Shown here: piece after piece, positions 9,711 to 18,780 of the stretch
How positions within the stretch are numbered: position 1 is the first letter of the stretch
How the letters are laid out: every line of letters starts with the position of its first letter
Made by a program: the position numbers and the translations under genes
NCBI RefSeq assembly: GCF_011759505.1
Contig: NZ_JAAOYO010000002.1
Span: 62,001 to 126,000, forward strand
Length of the DNA stretch: 64,000 bases
From: Curtobacterium salicis
Lineage (GTDB): Bacteria; Actinomycetota; Actinomycetes; Actinomycetales; Microbacteriaceae
Direction of reading: 5' to 3'
Notes under the pieces: model-generated
The model's database searches: none
Seen by the model: the letters and a program-made list of their open reading frames with translations, nothing else
Told to the model about the DNA's origin: nothing

Positions 9711-10202
9711 ATGCCCGAGGATCGCAGCCAGGTCACCGTCCGCACCGTCCACGCCGACACCCCCGAGGTCGACGTCCTGCTGGACCGGTACCTCGACGAG
9801 CGCGAGGCGACCTTCCCGAGCGCGCAGGGCACGTACACCCGGAAGCGCACGCCGACGTCGGAACTCACTCCGCCGCACGGCACGTTCGTCGTCGCGTACG
9901 ACGGCGGCACCGCCGTCGGGTGCGGCGGCCTCCGCCGGATCGCGGACGACGGCGACGACGTCCGCTTCGAGGTCAAGCACGTCTTCGTCCTGCCCGAGGG
10001 ACGGGGCCGCGGCGTCGCGACCGCCGTGATGGACGTCCTCGAGCAGGCGGCGGCGGAGCTCGGGGCGACGAGCATCGTCCTCGACACGAACGACGCACTG
10101 GTCGCGGCCGGCGCGATGTACCGCAGCCGTGGCTACGACCGGGTGCCCGCGTTCAACGACAACCCGAACGCGACCGCCTGGTACCGCAAGCCGGTCCGCT
10201 GA
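9711..10202 (+). CDS. GNAT family N-acetyltransferase
   Basis: A 163-residue acetyltransferase. The acetyl-CoA pyrophosphate-binding motif is LPEGRGRGVATAVMD (pattern Q/R-x-x-G-x-G/A), preceded by the strand VRFEVKHVFV, and the C-terminal MYRSRGYDRVPAFNDNP is typical of single-domain GNATs. The acceptor substrate cannot be read from the sequence. The start fits a leaderless transcript from the promoter shared with dapB. It is followed by a 20-base perfect palindrome that separates it from the convergent phosphatase gene. Confidence 0.88.
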   Translation: MPEDRSQVTVRTVHADTPEVDVLLDRYLDEREATFPSAQGTYTRKRTPTSELTPPHGTFVVAYDGGTAVGCGGLRRIADDGDDVRFEVKHVFVLPEGRGRGVATAVMDVLEQAAAELGATSIVLDTNDALVAAGAMYRSRGYDRVPAFNDNPNATAWYRKPVR

Positions 10203-10209
10203 CGGGACA

Positions 10210-10229
10210 CGTGCCTCCCGGGAGGCACG
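10210..10229. terminator. 20-bp perfect palindrome between convergent genes
   Basis: CGTGCCTCCC joined directly to GGGAGGCACG with no loop. It lies between the acetyltransferase (plus) and phosphatase (minus) stops and belongs to the GGGAGGC palindrome family of this window. A terminator role is inferred from position. Confidence 0.5.
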
Positions 10230-10269
10230 GTGCCGGTCCGACGCGCGGCACGCGGCCGCAGGTGGGCGT

Positions 10270-10872
10270 CTAGAGCGGCTGCGGCACCGGCAGGCCGGTG
10301 CGGAGTTCGACCGGCAGGTGCGCGAGGTCGTTGAGGGTGACGAGCTCGGCGGGCTTCGCCGAACGGATCCGGATGATGGTCAGCGAGCTGTGCGCGACGT
10401 TCGTGCCCATCCAGCGCCACTCGGGCGCCTGGAAGACCTCGCGCACGAACCAGCCGATCACGGCGTTGTGCGTGATCAGGAGGTCGTGGCGGTCCTCCAT
10501 CGCCGGGGTGAACCACTCGGCCACCGCGTCACCCATCTGCGCTTGCCCGGCGGCGATCTCCTCTTCGGTGATCCCGCCGTACCAGCCCTTGTACGCGTGC
10601 GGCATGTCGGGCGTCGGACCGGAGGGGATGCAGTCGAACAGCAGTGTCGACGGCTCGGGCTGGATGGCCGGCAGGCGCTGCTGCAGGAAGGACGCGGTCT
10701 CGCTTGGCGCCTCCAGTGGGGAGTGCCAGACGCCGTCGAAGGGCACGCCGCCCAGGCGGTCGGCGATCAGCATCGCCTGGCGCTTGCCGCGCTCGGAGAG
10801 CTTGCCGTCGCGGAGTCCGTGCTCGGCGTCCTGGTGTTCGCCGTGCCGGACGAGGTAGAGGTAGTGCGACAT
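10270..10872 (-). CDS. Histidine phosphatase family protein
   Basis: A 200-residue phosphoglycerate-mutase-like phosphatase. The RHG catalytic motif sits at the N-terminus in YLVRHGEHQDAEHG, with the second-core LSERGKRQA and the later histidine in LLITHNAVIGWF. Substrate is not predictable. The ATG at 10872 places the RHG motif about nine residues in, as usual. A TTG twelve bases earlier overlaps the M16 stop and is the alternative. It follows the M16 peptidase gene by eight bases and is probably in the same operon. Confidence 0.88.
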   Translation of the reverse strand: MSHYLYLVRHGEHQDAEHGLRDGKLSERGKRQAMLIADRLGGVPFDGVWHSPLEAPSETASFLQQRLPAIQPEPSTLLFDCIPSGPTPDMPHAYKGWYGGITEEEIAAGQAQMGDAVAEWFTPAMEDRHDLLITHNAVIGWFVREVFQAPEWRWMGTNVAHSSLTIIRIRSAKPAELVTLNDLAHLPVELRTGLPVPQPL

Positions 10873-10880
10873 CGTGGAGT

Positions 10881-12215
10881 TCAACCGTCGATCCCGAGCG
10901 CGACTGCCAGGCGCTCGCGCTGGACGTCCCCGACGACGGCCGTCACGGTCGGTCGGGTCAAGAGGTCACGGGACAGGTCGAGCACGTCGGCAGCGGTCAC
11001 GCGGTCCACCCGCTCGAGGGCGGTGGCGAGGTCGGTGAACTCCCCGGTGCCGAGTTCGGCGCGCCCGAGACGGGTCATCCGGGCGTCGGAGTCCTCGAGC
11101 GAGAGCGTCAGCGCGCCCTCGATCTGGCCCTTCGCGCGTCGGAGCTCCCCGTCCGTGATGCCGTCGTCTGCCATCCGAGCGAACTCACCGTCGATGATGT
11201 CGATGACGCCGGCGACGTTGTCCGGCGCACAGCCGGCGTAGACGCCGAAGGCACCGTTGTCGAGGTACGCGGGGGCGAACGAGGAGACGGCGTACGCCAG
11301 CCCCCGGCGCTCGCGGACCTCCTGGAAGAGCCGGGAGCTCATGCCACCGCCGAGCACGGCGTTGAGCACGCTGAGGACCGGGCGGCGGTCGTCGCGGAGG
11401 TCCAACCCCTGCGAGCCACGGAGCATGCTGACCTGCTCGGTCGGGCGGTGCACCACACGGAGGGACGACTCCACCGGGTCCGCGGCGGGCTGCGCTGCAC
11501 GTCGGGCGAGTGGGCTGGCCGCGGCGGCGCCGTCGAACACGGCGGCCACCAGGGCGCAGAACTGGTCGTGGTCGACGGCACCGGCCGCGGTGACGACGAT
11601 GCCGTTGGGCTCGTAGTGCTCGGCGTAGTGCGCCATGACCTCGTCACGCTGGACCTCGCGGATGCTCTCCGGGGTTCCGCCGATCGGGCGTCCCAGGGCG
11701 TGTCCGTCGAACGTCGCGGCGAAGAAGGCCTCGCCCGCGACGTCGGCCGGGTCGTCCGCGGCCATGGCGAGTTCTTCGAGGATGACCCCGCGCTCGATGT
11801 CGAACGCCGAGGTCTCGAGCGTCGAGTTCGTCACCATGTCACCGATGACCCCCACCGCCATCGGGACGTCGGTGTCGCGCACCCGGGCGTAGTAGCAGGT
11901 GTACTCCTTGGCGGTCGCGGCATTGTGCTCGCCACCGACGGAGTCGAACGCGACGGCGATGTCGAGGGCGCTGCGCTCGGTCGTGCCCTTGAAGAGCAGG
12001 TGCTCGAGGAAGTGTGTGGAGCCGAACTGACCGGCCCGTTCGTCCCGGGAGCCGACACCCACCCAGTACCCGATGCTCGTGGAGTGGACGGAGGGGACGG
12101 CTTCGGTGAGCACACGGACGCCCGAGGCGAGAACGGTGCGCCGGACGAGGGCTCCACCGGACGTCACGAAGGACGTTTCCGGAGCCTCGAGCGGCAGCGG
12201 CACTGGGCGGTTCAT
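10881..12215 (-). CDS. M16 family zinc metallopeptidase
   Basis: A 444-residue peptidase of the pitrilysin/processing-peptidase family, like mycobacterial PepR. The inverted zinc motif HFLEH (HxxEH) lies near residue 75 in FGSTHFLEHLLFKGT, with the downstream glutamate in ERGVILEEL. The second half carries GGGMSSRLFQEVRERRGLAY, typical of the non-catalytic repeat. The ATG is supported by TAGAGT seven bases upstream. In many actinobacteria this gene directly follows pnp; here two forward genes separate them. Confidence 0.92.
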   Translation of the reverse strand: MNRPVPLPLEAPETSFVTSGGALVRRTVLASGVRVLTEAVPSVHSTSIGYWVGVGSRDERAGQFGSTHFLEHLLFKGTTERSALDIAVAFDSVGGEHNAATAKEYTCYYARVRDTDVPMAVGVIGDMVTNSTLETSAFDIERGVILEELAMAADDPADVAGEAFFAATFDGHALGRPIGGTPESIREVQRDEVMAHYAEHYEPNGIVVTAAGAVDHDQFCALVAAVFDGAAAASPLARRAAQPAADPVESSLRVVHRPTEQVSMLRGSQGLDLRDDRRPVLSVLNAVLGGGMSSRLFQEVRERRGLAYAVSSFAPAYLDNGAFGVYAGCAPDNVAGVIDIIDGEFARMADDGITDGELRRAKGQIEGALTLSLEDSDARMTRLGRAELGTGEFTDLATALERVDRVTAADVLDLSRDLLTRPTVTAVVGDVQRERLAVALGIDG

Positions 12216-12222
12216 CGTCACG

Positions 12223-12228
12223 ACTCTA
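12223..12228 (-). promoter_or_regulatory. -10 box of a leaderless promoter for the M16 peptidase gene
   Basis: TAGAGT on the minus strand with seven bases to the ATG at 12215. Confidence 0.5.
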
Positions 12229-12304
12229 CTGAAGCACGGACACCCGTTGCCCAGTTTCCCCGTACGGCGGGGCACGTCACTCGATGTGGGGGACAAAAAA
12301 TGTG

Positions 12305-12324
12305 GACAGACCGACTCGTCTGTC
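12305..12324 (+). promoter_or_regulatory. Candidate operator of the TetR-type regulator
   Basis: Perfect seven-base inverted repeat GACAGAC / GTCTGTC with a six-base spacer, upstream of the TetR gene. TACAGT at 12339-12344 is a plausible -10, which would put the operator over the -35 region. The geometry is typical of TetR autoregulation. Confidence 0.5.
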
Positions 12325-12349
12325 TGTCCTCCTCGTGCTACAGTGATGT

Positions 12350-12386
12350 CACCGGATCGAGAGCCCCCCTAGACCTCGATCCGGTG
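12350..12386 (+). other. Perfect 12-bp stem-loop in the TetR gene leader
   Basis: CACCGGATCGAG pairs perfectly with CTCGATCCGGTG around a 13-nt loop. It lies downstream of the predicted -10 and about 80 bases before the start codon, so it should form in the mRNA. It could be an RNA element or a second protein-binding site. Confidence 0.55.
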
Positions 12387-12463
12387 GCTCGGGACATCAG
12401 TCCTGCGCGGCAACGAGTTCCCCCACTCCGCCGCGGAGCCGATGACCCAAGGAGAGCCACGCT

Positions 12464-13135
12464 GTGACGGTCGATTCCCCCCAACCGACCGTCCAGCGTC
12501 TCCCGGGTCAGCGTCTGCAAGGACCGGCCCCGAGCACACAGAACCTTCCGTCGCCGGACGGGTCGAGCGTCCCCCCGGCTCCCCGTTCCGGCGGCGCGAA
12601 GGTCCGCATCCTCGAGACGGCCCTCCGGCTGTTCTACGAAGAGGGCATCCGCGGCGTCGGCGTCGACCGTCTCATCTCCGAGGCGAGTGTCACGAAGGCG
12701 ACGTTCTACAAGCACTACGGCTCGAAGGACAACCTGATCCTCGCCTACATGCACGAGCAGCACGCCCGCGTGCAGGCACGCATGGACCGCATCGTCGCCG
12801 GGGCGGACGCGCCGGAGTCCGCGGTCCGCGCCTGGGTCGACGCACTGGCCTCCGAGGTCAACCAAGCCGAGTTCCGCGGCTGCGCGTTCCTCAACGCCGC
12901 CGCCGAGTACCACGACCCCCGCGACCCGGTCCGCCAGGTCGTCGCCATGCACCGCGACTGGTACACCGAGCGCCTCGGTGACCTGCTGCAGGACGCCGGC
13001 CACCCGCTGCCCGGCGACGGAGCGGACGAACTCATGCTCGCGCGTGACGGCGCGATGAGCGGCGCATACGCCGGCGACGTCATCGCCGCGACGGCCGCAC
13101 TCGGCCGCGTCGCCGAGCGCGTCCTCGCCGCCTGA
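12464..13135 (+). CDS. TetR/AcrR family transcriptional regulator
   Basis: A 223-residue repressor. A disordered Pro/Gln-rich N-terminus of about 40 residues precedes the helix-turn-helix domain (ILETALRLFYEEGIRGVGVD, then ASVTKATFYKHYGSKDNLI). The all-helical ligand-binding half contains FRGCAFLNAAAEY, seen in the group of TetR proteins with a TetR_C-type domain. The GTG start has a strong AAGGAGAG site seven bases upstream. An inverted repeat about 140 bases upstream is a likely autoregulatory operator. It reads in the same direction as the PEBP-like gene 55 bases downstream, a possible target. Confidence 0.9.
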   Translation: MTVDSPQPTVQRLPGQRLQGPAPSTQNLPSPDGSSVPPAPRSGGAKVRILETALRLFYEEGIRGVGVDRLISEASVTKATFYKHYGSKDNLILAYMHEQHARVQARMDRIVAGADAPESAVRAWVDALASEVNQAEFRGCAFLNAAAEYHDPRDPVRQVVAMHRDWYTERLGDLLQDAGHPLPGDGADELMLARDGAMSGAYAGDVIAATAALGRVAERVLAA

Positions 13136-13190
13136 CGCTCCCCCTGGTCGTTCCCCGGTTCCGCCGGGGCGGCGGGTGTTGGCTCGGAGC

Positions 13191-13718
13191 ATGACCAACC
13201 ACCCCAACTGGAACCTGCCGGACGTCCCCACCTTCGAGCTCACCAGCCCCGAGTTCACCGACGGCGGCACGCTGCCCCAGGAGGCCCGCGGCAGCGATGC
13301 CGGCGGTGCCGACCGCTCCCCCGAGCTGACCTGGTCCGGCGCACCCGAGGGCACCCGGAGCTTCGTCCTCACCGTGTACGACCCCGACGCCCCGACCGGC
13401 TCCGGCTTCTGGCACTGGACCCTGTCGGACATCCCCGCATCGGTCACCTCGCTCCCCCAGGGGGCCGGGACGGACGACTCCCTGCTGCCCGAGGGAGCCA
13501 CCCGCCGCCGCAACGAGTTCGGGACCGACACCTTCCTCGGTGCCGCCCCGCCCGCCGGCCACGGCCCGCACCGGTACTTCTTCACGCTGAGCGCGCTCGA
13601 CGTCCCGACGCTCGAGGTCCCCGCCGAGGCCACCCCGGCCGTCGTCGGGTTCATGTTCCGGGAGCACCTGCTCGGTCGTGCGCAGCTCGTCGGCATCCAG
13701 GAGACCCCGGCCTCTTGA
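13191..13718 (+). CDS. YbhB/YbcL family PEBP-like protein
   Basis: A 175-residue homologue of Raf kinase inhibitor/phosphatidylethanolamine-binding proteins. Family motifs are present: SPELTWSGAPEGTRSFVLTVYDPDAPTG (ligand-pocket DPDAP), FWHWTLSDIPA (HW.. strand) and GPHRYFFTLSALDVPTL. No signal peptide is visible, so it should be cytoplasmic. The bacterial family has no settled function. The ATG follows a CGGAGC site. It ends just before a strong bidirectional hairpin shared with pnp. Confidence 0.9.
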   Translation: MTNHPNWNLPDVPTFELTSPEFTDGGTLPQEARGSDAGGADRSPELTWSGAPEGTRSFVLTVYDPDAPTGSGFWHWTLSDIPASVTSLPQGAGTDDSLLPEGATRRRNEFGTDTFLGAAPPAGHGPHRYFFTLSALDVPTLEVPAEATPAVVGFMFREHLLGRAQLVGIQETPAS

Positions 13719-13725
13719 CCGCACG

Positions 13726-13761
13726 ACAACGGCCGCCGTCCAGCAGGACGGCGGCCGTTGT
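13726..13761. terminator. Bidirectional terminator between the PEBP-like gene and pnp
   Basis: ACAACGGCCGCCGTCC and GGACGGCGGCCGTTGT form a perfect 16-bp stem around the loop AGCA, between two convergent stop codons. Confidence 0.8.
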
Positions 13762-13804
13762 GGCGCTGCGGCTGATCAGTGACCAGCTGCGGGCTGATCG
13801 GGGA

Positions 13805-16078
13805 TCAGCCCTCGGCGGGGACCTCGGTGTGGGTGCCGTGGTCGTCGCGACCCTCGGTGTCGACCTCGTCGGCCACGACCGGAGCGAGCGACAGCTTGCC
13901 GCGGTCGTCCACCTTGGTGACCTCGACCAGGATCTTCTGGCCGACGCCCAGGACGTCCTCGACGTTCTCCACGCGCTTGCCACCGGCGAGCTTGCGGACC
14001 TCGGAGACGTGCAGCAGACCGTCACGACCCGGCATCAGCGACACGAAGGCGCCGAAGGTCGCGATCTTGACGACCGTGCCGAGGAACTGGTCCCCGATCT
14101 CCGGGTTCGTCGGGTTCGCGATCGCGTTGACCTGCGCACGCGCGGCCTCGGCGGACGGACCGTCGACGGCACCGATGTAGACCGTGCCGTCGTCCTCGAT
14201 CGAGATGTCGGCGCCCGTGGTGTCCTGGATGCCGTTGATCGTCTTGCCCTTCGGGCCGATCAGCTCACCGATCTTGTCGACCGGGATGTTGACCGAGATC
14301 ACGCGCGGGGCGGTGTCGGCCATCTCGTCCGGGCCGTCGATGGCCTCGTTGAGCACACCGAGGATGGCCGAACGGGCCTCCTTGGCCTGCTTCAGCGCGG
14401 CGTCGAGCACCGACGACGGGATGCCGTCGAGCTTGGTGTCGAGCTGGATCGCGGTGACGAACTCGGAGGTACCGGCGACCTTGAAGTCCATGTCACCGAG
14501 CGCGTCCTCGGCACCGAGGATGTCGGTCAGGGCCGCGTAGCGGGTCTGACCGTCGACGGTGTCGGAGACCAGGCCCATCGCGATGCCCGCGACCGGGGCC
14601 TTGAGCGGCACACCGGCGTTGAGCAGCGACAGGGTCGAGGCGCAGACGGAACCCATCGAGGTGGAACCGTTGGAGCTGAGCGCCTCGGAGACCTGACGGA
14701 TGGCGTACGGGAAGTCCTCACGCGACGGCAGCACCGGCACGAGGGCGCGCTCGGCGAGGAAGCCGTGCCCGATCTCGCGACGCTTCGGCGAACCGACACG
14801 GCCGGTCTCACCGGTCGAGTACGGCGGGAAGTTGTAGTGGTGCAGGTAGCGCTTCTTCGTGATGGGCGACAGCGAGTCGATCTGCTGCTCCATCTTGAGC
14901 ATGTTCAGCGTGGTGACGCCGAGGATCTGCGTCTCGCCGCGCTGGAACACCGCGGAACCGTGGACGCGCGGGATCACGGCGACCTCGGCGTCGAGCGGAC
15001 GGATGTCGGCCAGGCCGCGCCCGTCCATGCGGATCTGCTCGGTCAGGATGCGGCCGCGGACGACCTTCTTCGTGACCGACTTGTAGGCGGCGCTGACCTG
15101 GCTGTTGGCGACCTCGGGCAGCGTGCCCGCGGAGACCTGCTCGGCGATGGCGGCCTTGACGCGCGACTTGAGCGCGTCGTCGGCGTCCTGACGCTCGGTC
15201 TTGGCGGCGATCTTGTAGACGTCACCGAGCTCGGAGAGCGCGAGGGACTCGACGGCCGCGTAGACCTCGTCCGCGTAGGGCGGGAAGACCGGGTAGTCCT
15301 GGATCTCCTTGGCCGACTGCGCGGCGAGCTTCGCCTGTGCCTCGACGAGGGCCTTGAGGAACGGCTTGGCCGCTTCGAGGCCCTGCGCGACGACGGACTC
15401 GTCGGGCTTGGTGGCGCCGCCCTGGATGAGGTCCCAGCTGTGCTCGGTGGCCTCGGCTTCGACCATCATGATCGCGACGTCTTCGTTGCCCGCCTCGTCG
15501 GTGACGACACGGCCCGCGACGGTGAGGTCGAACACGGCCTCGGCCAGCTGCGACGCCTTCGGGAACGCGACCCACTGGTCACCGATCAGCGCGAGGCGCA
15601 CACCGGCGATCGGGCCGGAGAACGGCAGACCGGAGATCTGCGTCGACGCGGACGCGGCGTTGATGGCCAGCGCGTCGTAGAACTCGTCCGGGGCGATGCT
15701 CAGGACGGTGATGACGATCTGGACCTCGTTGCGGAGGCCGTCGACGAACGACGGGCGCAGCGGCCGGTCGATGAGGCGGCAGACGAGGATCGCCTCGGTG
15801 CTGGGGCGGCCCTCGCGGCGGAAGAACGAGCCGGGGATCTTGCCGGCGGCGTAGGAACGCTCTTCGACGTCGACCGTCAGCGGGAAGAAGTCGAAGCCCT
15901 CACGCGGGTGCTTGCCGGCGCTGGTGGCCGAGAGCAGCATGGTCTCTTCGTCGAGGTACGCAGCGACGGCACCCTGTGCCTGCTGCGCGAGACGACCGGT
16001 CTCGAACCGGACCGTCCTGGTGCCGAAGCGACCGTTGTCGATGGTCGCTTCCGCGAACTTGATCTCGGGACCCTCCAT
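13805..16078 (-). CDS. pnp: Polyribonucleotide nucleotidyltransferase (PNPase)
   Basis: A 757-residue phosphorolytic 3'-5' exoribonuclease of RNA turnover. It has two RNase PH-like halves; the first starts at [21 protein letters not shown] and contains [20 protein letters not shown]. The catalytic second half contains [11 protein letters not shown] and [21 protein letters not shown] domain follows with the loop IGPKGKTI (about 605-612), then an S1 domain (about 660-725, [19 protein letters not shown]). The ATG has AAGGAGG nine bases upstream; the frame stays open far upstream but without homology. An intervening FMN reductase gene and a forward gene separate it from rpsO, with which it is often adjacent. 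Confidence 0.97.
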   Translation of the reverse strand: MEGPEIKFAEATIDNGRFGTRTVRFETGRLAQQAQGAVAAYLDEETMLLSATSAGKHPREGFDFFPLTVDVEERSYAAGKIPGSFFRREGRPSTEAILVCRLIDRPLRPSFVDGLRNEVQIVITVLSIAPDEFYDALAINAASASTQISGLPFSGPIAGVRLALIGDQWVAFPKASQLAEAVFDLTVAGRVVTDEAGNEDVAIMMVEAEATEHSWDLIQGGATKPDESVVAQGLEAAKPFLKALVEAQAKLAAQSAKEIQDYPVFPPYADEVYAAVESLALSELGDVYKIAAKTERQDADDALKSRVKAAIAEQVSAGTLPEVANSQVSAAYKSVTKKVVRGRILTEQIRMDGRGLADIRPLDAEVAVIPRVHGSAVFQRGETQILGVTTLNMLKMEQQIDSLSPITKKRYLHHYNFPPYSTGETGRVGSPKRREIGHGFLAERALVPVLPSREDFPYAIRQVSEALSSNGSTSMGSVCASTLSLLNAGVPLKAPVAGIAMGLVSDTVDGQTRYAALTDILGAEDALGDMDFKVAGTSEFVTAIQLDTKLDGIPSSVLDAALKQAKEARSAILGVLNEAIDGPDEMADTAPRVISVNIPVDKIGELIGPKGKTINGIQDTTGADISIEDDGTVYIGAVDGPSAEAARAQVNAIANPTNPEIGDQFLGTVVKIATFGAFVSLMPGRDGLLHVSEVRKLAGGKRVENVEDVLGVGQKILVEVTKVDDRGKLSLAPVVADEVDTEGRDDHGTHTEVPAEG

Positions 16079-16345
16079 AGAGGATGCCTCCTTGCGTGTG
16101 TGGTGCAGCAGACCAGGCCTCGGGCACACTCGTGCACGTGCGCTCCACGACGCGGAACGCATGTCTGGCCAGCAGTAGAAGCACACGGGACGGATCCGGC
16201 CCGGACGCCACCACCGATGACCAGCTTCGTGCCGGTCTGCGTGCGATGTCATGGTTCGTCTCGGGGAACGGTCCCCAGACCAGCCGACCTTAGCATTCCG
16301 CGGTGGACGAGCGGCGGTGCTGCTGGCGAACGGGCGTGTCCTCGG

Positions 16346-16351
16346 TAGCCT
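16346..16351 (+). promoter_or_regulatory. -10 box of a leaderless promoter for the APF-type gene
   Basis: TAGCCT with a six-base spacer to the ATG at 16358. Confidence 0.55.
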
Positions 16352-16357
16352 GCACCC

Positions 16358-17551
16358 ATGCCCCGGAACAGCGCCCTCGTCCGTCGGTCGCGCGGACGGC
16401 ACGTCCTCCTCGCAGTCACCGTCCTGGTGAGTGCCCTGGTCGTGCCGGTGGTCACCGCGGGCCCGGCGTCGGCGACGGAGTACCCGACGTGGGAGGACGT
16501 GCAGCGCGCGAAGGGTGACGAGCAGGCGAAGCAGGCCGAGGTCGCGGAGGTCCAGGCCGCGCTGCGGGCGGTGCAGGCCGAAGCAGCGGCGAAGTCGCAG
16601 GTCGCCCTCGAGCGTTCCGCGGACGCGACGCAGGCAGAGGCGGACCTGGCCGAGGCCACCCGGACGGCCACGAGCCTCCAGGCCCATGCCGACGACGCCT
16701 CGGCGACGGCGCAGCGCGCGCAGACCCGGGCCGGCCGGCTGGCCGCGGACCTGTACCGCGACGGGTCGACGGACCAGATGACGACCCGGATCGCGACCGC
16801 CGGCGACCCGGACGCCCTCCTCTACCAACTCGGTGCGCTCGACCAGCTGTCGACGACCTGGGCCGGTGTGATGGACGATGCGTCGGTCGCCGCGAAGACC
16901 GCGTCCTCGCTGCACGACCAGGCCGCGCGAGCGGAGGACGAACGGGCCGCACTCGCAGCGGAAGCCGAGGAGAAGGCACGGACCGCGGAGGCCGCACAGC
17001 GTCGCGCCGACGCCGCGGTCGCCTCGACGGAGTCGCACAGCGACGAGCTCTACGCGCAGCTCGCGGAACTCCGCGACTCCACCGCTGAGACCCAGCGCCG
17101 CTACGAGGTCGGACAGGCCGTCGCGGCGCAGGCGGCCGCCCAGGCGGCGGCAGCACAGGCCGCGGCCGAGGCCGAGGCGCACGCCGGCGGCTCGGCGGCG
17201 GCGGGCAACGCGTACCCGAGCACCGACGGCGTGGTCGTCGACCCGGCGGCCGCACAGGCGTACGCGCGGAGCGTCCTCGGGAGCTACGGCTGGGGGGACG
17301 ACCAGTTCGGCTGCCTGGTCTCGCTGTGGACCCAGGAGTCCGGCTGGCGTGCGAACGCCCTGAACTCCTCGAGCGGTGCGTACGGGATCCCGCAGGCCCT
17401 CCCGGCGTCGAAGCTCGCCGCTGCCGGAGCGGACTGGCGGACCAACGCGGAGACCCAGGTCAACTGGGGCCTGGCCTACATCAAGGGCCGGTACGGCTCA
17501 CCCTGCGGCGCCTGGGGCCACGAGATGGGCGTCGATCCGCACTGGTACTGA
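16358..17551 (+). CDS. Secreted coiled-coil protein with aggregation-promoting-factor/transglycosylase-like C-terminus
   Basis: A 397-residue exported protein. The N-terminal signal peptide ([20 protein letters not shown], ending near ASA-TEY) is followed by a long Ala/Glu/Gln-rich coiled coil (about 45-270). The C-terminal domain (about 305-397) contains [32 protein letters not shown] and [23 protein letters not shown] sequence. That is the arrangement of lysozyme-like domains in actinobacterial resuscitation/APF proteins, with the E of QESGW as the likely catalytic acid. It probably cleaves or binds peptidoglycan outside the membrane. It is transcribed divergently from pnp. Confidence 0.85.
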   Translation: MPRNSALVRRSRGRHVLLAVTVLVSALVVPVVTAGPASATEYPTWEDVQRAKGDEQAKQAEVAEVQAALRAVQAEAAAKSQVALERSADATQAEADLAEATRTATSLQAHADDASATAQRAQTRAGRLAADLYRDGSTDQMTTRIATAGDPDALLYQLGALDQLSTTWAGVMDDASVAAKTASSLHDQAARAEDERAALAAEAEEKARTAEAAQRRADAAVASTESHSDELYAQLAELRDSTAETQRRYEVGQAVAAQAAAQAAAAQAAAEAEAHAGGSAAAGNAYPSTDGVVVDPAAAQAYARSVLGSYGWGDDQFGCLVSLWTQESGWRANALNSSSGAYGIPQALPASKLAAAGADWRTNAETQVNWGLAYIKGRYGSPCGAWGHEMGVDPHWY

Positions 17552-17566
17552 GTGCGACCGCAGCCG

Positions 17567-18178
17567 TCAGCGCTGCATCCCGCCCAGCAGGGACGCGAAG
17601 TCCACGACCTCCGGCAGGGCGTCCGCCTGCTGCGGCTGCCGCCGGGAGGCACGGGTCATCCACGCCAGGTCGGCTCCGGCCCGGCGGATGCGTGCGTCGA
17701 GCGTGCCCGCGTCGTCGCTCCCCCAGTCCTCGGTCGCAGCGAAGACCCCGGTCGGGACGACCGCGGCGCGGAGGTAGGCGAAGACCGGACGGATGCCGTG
17801 CTCGAGGGCGAGCGAGTGACGGGCGGTGCCACCGGTCGCTCCGAGCAGCACGGGCATGTCGGTGAGGGCGTCCTTGTCCAGCACGTCGAGGAAGGACTTC
17901 GCCAGACCGCTCATGCCGGCGGTGAAGACCGGGGTGACGAAGACGACGGCGTCCGCCTCGACGACCGTCGCGGTCGCGGCGGCCAGGACCGTTGCGGCGA
18001 AGCGGGTGAGCATGGCGTCGGTGATCTCGTGCGCCAGCGGGCGGAGCTCCACCGTGCGGAGTTCGACCGGGCCGTCAGCGGACAGGGCCTCGGCGGTGGC
18101 GGCTCCCAGTCGGTCGGCGAGCAGGCGGGTCGAGCTGGGCTCGGACAGACCGGCGGAGACGACGGCGATGGTGGTCAT
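17567..18178 (-). CDS. NADPH-dependent FMN reductase (CE1759-like)
   Basis: A 203-residue flavodoxin-fold reductase. The N-terminal strand and phosphate loop are TIAVVSAGLSEPSSTRLLAD, and VVFVTPVFTAGMSGLAKSFLD is the conserved FMN-binding stretch. GATGGTARHSLALEHGIRPVFAYL matches the actinobacterial type that partners luciferase-like monooxygenases. No monooxygenase gene is nearby, so a partner is not shown. The ATG has GGGAGTC upstream. The mRNA leader carries ATGCAAACGCAT, a short inverted repeat. Confidence 0.85.
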   Translation of the reverse strand: MTTIAVVSAGLSEPSSTRLLADRLGAATAEALSADGPVELRTVELRPLAHEITDAMLTRFAATVLAAATATVVEADAVVFVTPVFTAGMSGLAKSFLDVLDKDALTDMPVLLGATGGTARHSLALEHGIRPVFAYLRAAVVPTGVFAATEDWGSDDAGTLDARIRRAGADLAWMTRASRRQPQQADALPEVVDFASLLGGMQR

Positions 18179-18272
18179 GGGGACTCCCGACTTTCGATGC
18201 GTTTGCATGAACTGTAGCAGGAACCCGGAACGGTGGGCGCGCATTCCCGTGACGCCCGCGGCCGGGGACGAC

Positions 18273-18308
18273 GAAAGCCCCGACCCTCACGAGGAGGGAC
18301 GGGGCTTC
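18273..18308 (-). terminator. rpsO terminator
   Basis: On the minus strand GAAGCCCCGTCCCTC, loop CTCGT and GAGGGTCGGGGCTTTC form a stem with one mismatch, 40 bases after the rpsO stop. Confidence 0.75.
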
Positions 18309-18348
18309 CGATCAGCAGGGCTGTCCGAGGACAGCGCTCCTGGGACGA

Positions 18349-18618
18349 CTAGCGGCGCAGGCCGAGACGCTCGATGAGCGTGCGGTAGCGGGCGATGTCG
18401 ACGTCGGAGAGGTACCCGAGGAGACGGCGGCGCTGACCGACCATGAGGAGCAGACCACGACGCGAGTGGTGGTCGTGCTTGTGCTCCTTGAGGTGCTCGT
18501 TCAGGTCGTTGATACGACGCGTCAGAACGGCGACCTGGACCTCGGGGGATCCGGTGTCGCCCGGGTGGGTCGCGTACTCTTCGATGATCTCCTGCTTGAT
18601 CGTGGCGTCAAGTGCCAT
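18349..18618 (-). CDS. rpsO: 30S ribosomal protein S15
   Basis: An 89-residue small-subunit protein binding the 16S rRNA central domain. The sequence has the full family signature: [38 protein letters not shown] and [19 protein letters not shown] precedes the ATG. A TATGCT box at 18725-18730 predicts a leader of roughly 100 nt. S15 often represses its own mRNA through such a leader, but I cannot identify the binding fold here. The gene has its own strong terminator. Confidence 0.97.
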   Translation of the reverse strand: MALDATIKQEIIEEYATHPGDTGSPEVQVAVLTRRINDLNEHLKEHKHDHHSRRGLLLMVGQRRRLLGYLSDVDIARYRTLIERLGLRR

Positions 18619-18724
18619 GGAGGATCCCCTTTCCTGCTCTGCATGAGAGCTGTGTCCGTTGCGCGGTGCCCACACCTGATGCGTGAGCGCTCTTGATCCG
18701 CGGCCGTTCGACGGCAACCGAACG

Positions 18725-18730
18725 AGCATA
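18725..18730 (-). promoter_or_regulatory. Probable rpsO -10 box
   Basis: TATGCT on the minus strand about 107 bases before the rpsO ATG; no convincing -35 is seen. Confidence 0.4.
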
Positions 18731-18780
18731 CCAGAGCGCGGACCGGCCGACGGGCTGCCGTCGCTCGCCGGGGCGCGGGT

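Noticed and set aside
16079..16357. Regulatory RNA in the pnp leader
   Set aside because: Only short GC stems such as GGGGA/TCCCC are visible, no better than expected in this base composition.
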